This document shows positions 5,771 through 9,135 of a DNA stretch of 9,135 nt, piece after piece. The DNA lies in assembly GCA_023384315.1 (NCBI GenBank), contig JAHDWY010000048.1:3919-13053 (forward strand), written 5' to 3'. A model generated the notes under the pieces. The model worked only from the letters and a program-made list of their open reading frames with translations. It was not told the origin of the DNA and did not search any database. Position 1 is the first letter of the stretch; the number at the start of each line of letters is the position of its first letter. The DNA comes from Candidatus Hydrogenedentota bacterium (GTDB lineage Bacteria > Hydrogenedentota > Hydrogenedentia > Hydrogenedentales > SLHB01). Made by a program: the position numbers and the translations under genes.

Positions 5771-7891
5771 TCAGCCGGGTCCACCTGTAGCCAACAGGCC
5801 GTGGACAAAACTGACGGCGTTCGCGTCACTTCCAGCGGCAACGATCTGCATTCGCCCGTCCTCGCGTGTCGGACGGTAGATTTCTTCAGCCGATTCCTCG
5901 CTCAAGGGCTCTTTCGCCGCGTCCAGCGGATTGGCGATCAACACGGGTATTCTCATCGCCTGAATCAATTCCGGCAGGTCGTAGTGGACGAGAACGTTCG
6001 GGTAGAACGCTTCCGGCGACCATGCGTACGATTCGGCTACGGCGAGCGATTCAAATGTGGCCAGGCCGTCCAATGCGAAAACGCCCGCCACGTTCCCGTC
6101 GATAGCGGCCACGTGCAATGCGACGACGGCGCCGAGACCGCGTCCACCGATGACGATGCGTTCGGGATCGACTTCGCCGCGGCTGCGGAGATACGCGAGC
6201 GACGCCAATCCATCGCGGATTCGCATGGCCATGACGGGATCGCCGAGTGCGGCGGACACGTAGCTAATCCAGCGTTCCCGGCTGCCCCAGCCCGCCATGT
6301 CGTAGCGTTGGTCCGCGGGTTTCGTGTCGCCCCAGCCGCGCAGGTCGACGGTCATAACGGCGAACCGTTCCTGATCCCGGTCGATGAAGCGGGCGAGCCG
6401 CGTCAAGAGTCCTTGCGTGCGCAGATCGGTCCAACGTCCACGATCGTCGAAGTACAACACGGCGCCGCTTGGTCCAGGTTGCACATCCGGATAGAGGCAT
6501 GTTGCCGGTAACGCGATGCCGGGTTCCGGTTCCAACAACAATTCTTGCACGTAGTGGAACCAGACGAGGGCCGGTTCGTTTGCCGAAGCCGCTGGAATTG
6601 GCACCGCATCTTCGACTCCCGCAAGCGCGCGGGCAGCGACAATGGGATCGGCGTTTCGCATTTTCCGCAGCCGTTCCGCTTCTCTGGCGTTTGCTGCGAA
6701 CATGTTCATCTCCTGGCGGGGATGGCAGGCCAACGCATCCGCCGACAACGTTTCCAGGTCGGCATCGGTGAACGGCTTTGCAGGACGGCTTTCCGACTTC
6801 CTGACCCAGCGATCCATCCAATCGGCAAAGCGCTCGGCCATGGCGACCGTATACGCATGGCCGCCGGGGTCCAGGAAGAAAGAAAACCGGTCGGTCGCGT
6901 TCGCCGCCGCGAAGGACGCGGCCACGTCATCGGCGATGCGTTGGCTCATGTCCGCGGTGAAGACTTCATCGGTTGCGCCTGCCATGAGCAACACCGGCGT
7001 GGGGACTGCGGCGGCGAGGAGGTCGATGTCGTCGTAGGTCTGAAATCGTCCAAAGGCGAGCGTCTCGGGACACGGAGCGTACCCATCGAGGATGGGATGC
7101 AAGGCAAGCGGAACGGCGCAACACGCCGGGCCCGACGCGGTGATGCGTTCGTCGAGGAGCGTCGCGAACATGGTCGTCATCCCGCCGCCGCTGACGCCTG
7201 TCATCCCGACGCCGTTTGCCATGTCAACGTCGTCGCGTGTTGCGAGGTAGTCGATGCAACGCAGGGCGTCGATTACAAAGTACCGGTTCGAGGATTGGCC
7301 CGTCAGGTAGCAGCGGACGCCGTCGCGAAAATGATCGTTGCCGACCGGCTTTTCTCCCGCCATATCAGGCGGGTCGAAGGTGATTGCCACGTAGCCGCGC
7401 CGCGCGAAAGCCTGGGCGGGAAATTGGTAGTCCGGCATCGTCTTTGCGCTATGTCCCACCGGCACGACAATGGCCGGCCACGGCGGCGGGAAGTGGTCTG
7501 CGAGGGGCAAGTACAGCGACGCGTTCACATCGAGTCCCGGCAACGATTCGAACAGGACGTTTTCCAGGACGTAACCGGGGCGTGTATCGGTAGAGACGAC
7601 ACGCACGTTCAGCTCGCCGCCGTCCGGTCCGAACGGCATGGGACCCAGCGCTTCTCGCACCGCGTTGCGCACGCTGTCGCGCCAAGCCTCCCAGTTGCCA
7701 TCCCGTAGGGCGTTCTGTCGACGTTGGGCTGCTGCGTCCAGCGCCTCGCAGCTTTTCTGCACGATGTGGTCTGTGAGCATCGTTCGGAGATCGAAGTTGG
7801 CGGGAACCGGACCGAAGGGGGCGTCATCGGCTTTGGAGTTGGGCGAACCAAGTGTGGCGATAATCAATGCGACAAGGGCACAGGCCCGCAT
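5771..7891 (-). CDS. Exported acetyl-xylan-esterase-like protein with two alpha/beta-hydrolase units
   Basis: A 706-residue protein with a signal peptide (ACALVALIIATLG, residues 3-15; cleavage probably before residue 22-23). Unit one (about 95-365) looks like the acetyl xylan esterase/dienelactone-hydrolase-type fold. It has strand IVVPVGH (141-147), the nucleophile elbow GVSGGG with Ser234, GATDEVF with Asp308, and DPGGHAY with His345. It would deacetylate sugars or cleave another carbohydrate ester. Unit two (about 440-705) repeats the fold: AVMTVDLRGWG (511-521), then an elbow IGGRGLGA (581-588) with Gly585 where Ser is needed. The usual late histidine is also absent, the region reading AAGSDANAVSF, so this unit appears non-catalytic. 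ATG 7891 has GGAGG nine bases upstream. It lies 38 bp after the glycosidase-like gene on the same strand, probably co-transcribed, and convergent with the lyase. The exact ester substrate is unknown. Confidence 0.85.
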   Translation of the reverse strand: MRACALVALIIATLGSPNSKADDAPFGPVPANFDLRTMLTDHIVQKSCEALDAAAQRRQNALRDGNWEAWRDSVRNAVREALGPMPFGPDGGELNVRVVSTDTRPGYVLENVLFESLPGLDVNASLYLPLADHFPPPWPAIVVPVGHSAKTMPDYQFPAQAFARRGYVAITFDPPDMAGEKPVGNDHFRDGVRCYLTGQSSNRYFVIDALRCIDYLATRDDVDMANGVGMTGVSGGGMTTMFATLLDERITASGPACCAVPLALHPILDGYAPCPETLAFGRFQTYDDIDLLAAAVPTPVLLMAGATDEVFTADMSQRIADDVAASFAAANATDRFSFFLDPGGHAYTVAMAERFADWMDRWVRKSESRPAKPFTDADLETLSADALACHPRQEMNMFAANAREAERLRKMRNADPIVAARALAGVEDAVPIPAASANEPALVWFHYVQELLLEPEPGIALPATCLYPDVQPGPSGAVLYFDDRGRWTDLRTQGLLTRLARFIDRDQERFAVMTVDLRGWGDTKPADQRYDMAGWGSRERWISYVSAALGDPVMAMRIRDGLASLAYLRSRGEVDPERIVIGGRGLGAVVALHVAAIDGNVAGVFALDGLATFESLAVAESYAWSPEAFYPNVLVHYDLPELIQAMRIPVLIANPLDAAKEPLSEESAEEIYRPTREDGRMQIVAAGSDANAVSFVHGLLATGGPG

Positions 7892-7900
7892 GGCAATGGT

Positions 7901-7905
7901 CCTCC
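7901..7905 (-). promoter_or_regulatory. Ribosome binding site of the esterase gene
   Basis: GGAGG on the minus strand, nine bases before the ATG at 7891. It lies in the 38-bp gap (7892-7929) after the upstream gene's stop. That gap shows no obvious promoter or terminator, which supports co-transcription. Confidence 0.65.
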
Positions 7906-7929
7906 CGTACGAAAGTTGAAAGTTACTGT

Positions 7930-9135
7930 CTACCGGTAAATGCTGGCGCCCATGATGCCGAAGATAATGTCGTTGGCGTAGGCTTCCATCGTGATTGTTT
8001 CGAGTTTGACGCCTTCCCGGATATCCATGCGCAAGAGTTGCGCCTCCGTGTCGAGCGCGACGGGTTGGGTCAAGTCGTCGACCTCGATCGATCCCGCCGG
8101 GCCGGTTCTGCCGCCGATGTTTTCAAAACCGTTCACGGCGGAGTCGTGATAGCGGCCGCACCAGGTGCTCCAGCAGTCGCCGATGTCGAAGGGATTGACG
8201 AGATCGCGCACGACCGATTCGCCGTCCGCGTAGTGCAGCGTGATGCGCAGGTTGACGACGTGGCTCTGCGCCGGGAAAGTCATGCCGCTAAGCATCAGGT
8301 AAAGTGCGCTGCCTTCTGCATCGACCGGGATCGAGATGGTTTCCGGGAATCCTCCCGCGCGAGTCACGACGCCGATGTTGGGACCCTTTTTGGAGGTCTT
8401 GAACGGAATGCCGTCCGTGGTCCACGCGATTTCATCGTCGCCCACTTTGGCGCGCCAGGCCGCGTCGCTGATCTCCTGGTTCCGGCTGCCATGGTATTGG
8501 AGGAGGTGGTCCTTCCAGTAGCCGAAGCCAACCTGACTGGCCGGCATATCCGGCGGAACAGCTTCCTCGGTCACGCGGGGAAGCACATCGGTGACCTTCG
8601 CGTTATAAACTTCTGAGAGGTCGACCAGATCCCATCGCGCGAGGTCGTGGGCTTCCGGTCCGGGTGGCGTCCATTGTGGTCTGGTGGGTTGGCGTGGCGC
8701 AACCTGCGGTGCGGCTGGAAGGGCTTCGATGGGTTCCGGCGTGTACTTCACGCGTATCGTTCCCGCACGTCCTTCGGGTGATTCCACGAGCAGCCAATTC
8801 ACGCCCGCAAATCCGTGCTCGACGACGCCGGTTGCAGGTCTCCCGTCGATGGCGATCTCATCTGCCCGAGATGCAGGCAATGGCAAGCGCAGATGAATGG
8901 ATGTCTCCACCGGCGACGACCACTCGATTGACACGACTCCCGCGTCGCGACGCCACTGGTACGACAAGTGGGGCGATTCGATGGAAGCTTCGGTCCACAC
9001 GCTCGGGAACTGGGGACTCAACGCCGTGTAGCCCTTGGGCCGGTTCGGCACGATGCCGAAGAGTCCTTCGACCACGGCCCGGCCCCACATGCTGATGGCG
9101 TCGGTGAATTCATCGTTTGCGCGTTGGCGTCCGTC
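7930..9135 (-). CDS. C-terminal part of a large secreted carbohydrate-active (glycosidase-like) protein, cut by the window edge
   Basis: The frame is open from the right edge (9135) to a TAG at 7930-7932, giving 401 visible residues. The ATG at 9090 is internal, since the codons before it continue the same domain (ANDEFTDAISMWGRA). The segment WGRAVVEGLFGIVPN, followed by SPQFPSVW and PHLSYQW, is the pattern found where an alpha/alpha-barrel glycosidase-type domain runs into its C-terminal beta-sandwich. I recall it from GH65-like and DUF4450-type proteins. Visible residues about 60-135 form that beta-sandwich. A Pro-rich linker follows (VAPRQPTRPQWTPPG, about 142-156). A final beta-rich module has SGMTFPAQSHV, LHYADG and NPFDIGDCWS and resembles accessory carbohydrate-binding domains of large secreted proteins. 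Catalytic residues, signal peptide and true start lie outside the window. It is probably co-transcribed with the esterase 38 bp downstream. Carbohydrate-related is likely; a specific family is only suggested. Confidence 0.65.
   Translation of the reverse strand, partial: DGRQRANDEFTDAISMWGRAVVEGLFGIVPNRPKGYTALSPQFPSVWTEASIESPHLSYQWRRDAGVVSIEWSSPVETSIHLRLPLPASRADEIAIDGRPATGVVEHGFAGVNWLLVESPEGRAGTIRVKYTPEPIEALPAAPQVAPRQPTRPQWTPPGPEAHDLARWDLVDLSEVYNAKVTDVLPRVTEEAVPPDMPASQVGFGYWKDHLLQYHGSRNQEISDAAWRAKVGDDEIAWTTDGIPFKTSKKGPNIGVVTRAGGFPETISIPVDAEGSALYLMLSGMTFPAQSHVVNLRITLHYADGESVVRDLVNPFDIGDCWSTWCGRYHDSAVNGFENIGGRTGPAGSIEVDDLTQPVALDTEAQLLRMDIREGVKLETITMEAYANDIIFGIMGASIYR

Noticed and set aside
6545..7708. 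Long plus-strand open frame (387 codons) opposite the esterase gene
   Set aside because: It is fully antisense to a gene with a catalytic triad, signal peptide and ribosome site. The product is Arg/His/Val-rich low-information sequence without domains.
7867..8616. Plus-strand open frame of 249 codons across the esterase/glycosidase gene junction
   Set aside because: It is antisense to both genes, has no convincing ribosome site and no recognisable domain.

Overview
The window is about 60% GC by eye and gene-dense. It holds five protein genes, one of them cut by the right edge. No tRNA, rRNA, CRISPR array, transposase or integrase was seen. Most of the proteins are secreted or membrane-anchored, and most look carbohydrate-related. 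A eukaryotic-type Ser/Thr kinase, an ELWxxDGT-repeat protein and large exported carbohydrate enzymes without any SusC/SusD pair suggest a free-living polysaccharide degrader of the PVC/Planctomycetes or Hydrogenedentes kind. That placement is inferred from gene content only.

Left block, minus strand (8-3540): a transmembrane Ser/Thr kinase with a CBM9-like extracytoplasmic C-terminus (1363-3540) is followed by a secreted ELWxxDGT-repeat protein (8-1366). The two overlap by four bases (GTGA), so they are probably one translationally coupled operon.

Centre: a 190-bp divergent control region (3541-3730) separates the kinase from a heparinase II/III-type polysaccharide lyase on the plus strand (3731-5686). 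It carries a fair sigma70-like promoter for the kinase, a -10-like box for the lyase, and three same-orientation copies of TGCAAC. One copy overlaps the kinase -35 box.

Right block, minus strand (5771-9135): the C-terminal part of a large secreted carbohydrate-active protein (a glycosidase-type alpha/alpha-barrel end plus beta domains) is followed 38 bp later by an exported acetyl-xylan-esterase-like protein. The esterase has two alpha/beta-hydrolase units, and only the first keeps a catalytic triad. This block converges on the lyase gene across an 84-bp gap holding a degenerate ATTCC...GGAAT inverted repeat of the dispersed-repeat type.

Working model (inference): this is a compact glycan-degradation locus. 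Lyase, esterase and glycosidase-like protein attack a decorated acidic polysaccharide, and the neighbouring kinase uses its outer CBM9-like domain to sense sugar. The substrate cannot be read from the sequence.
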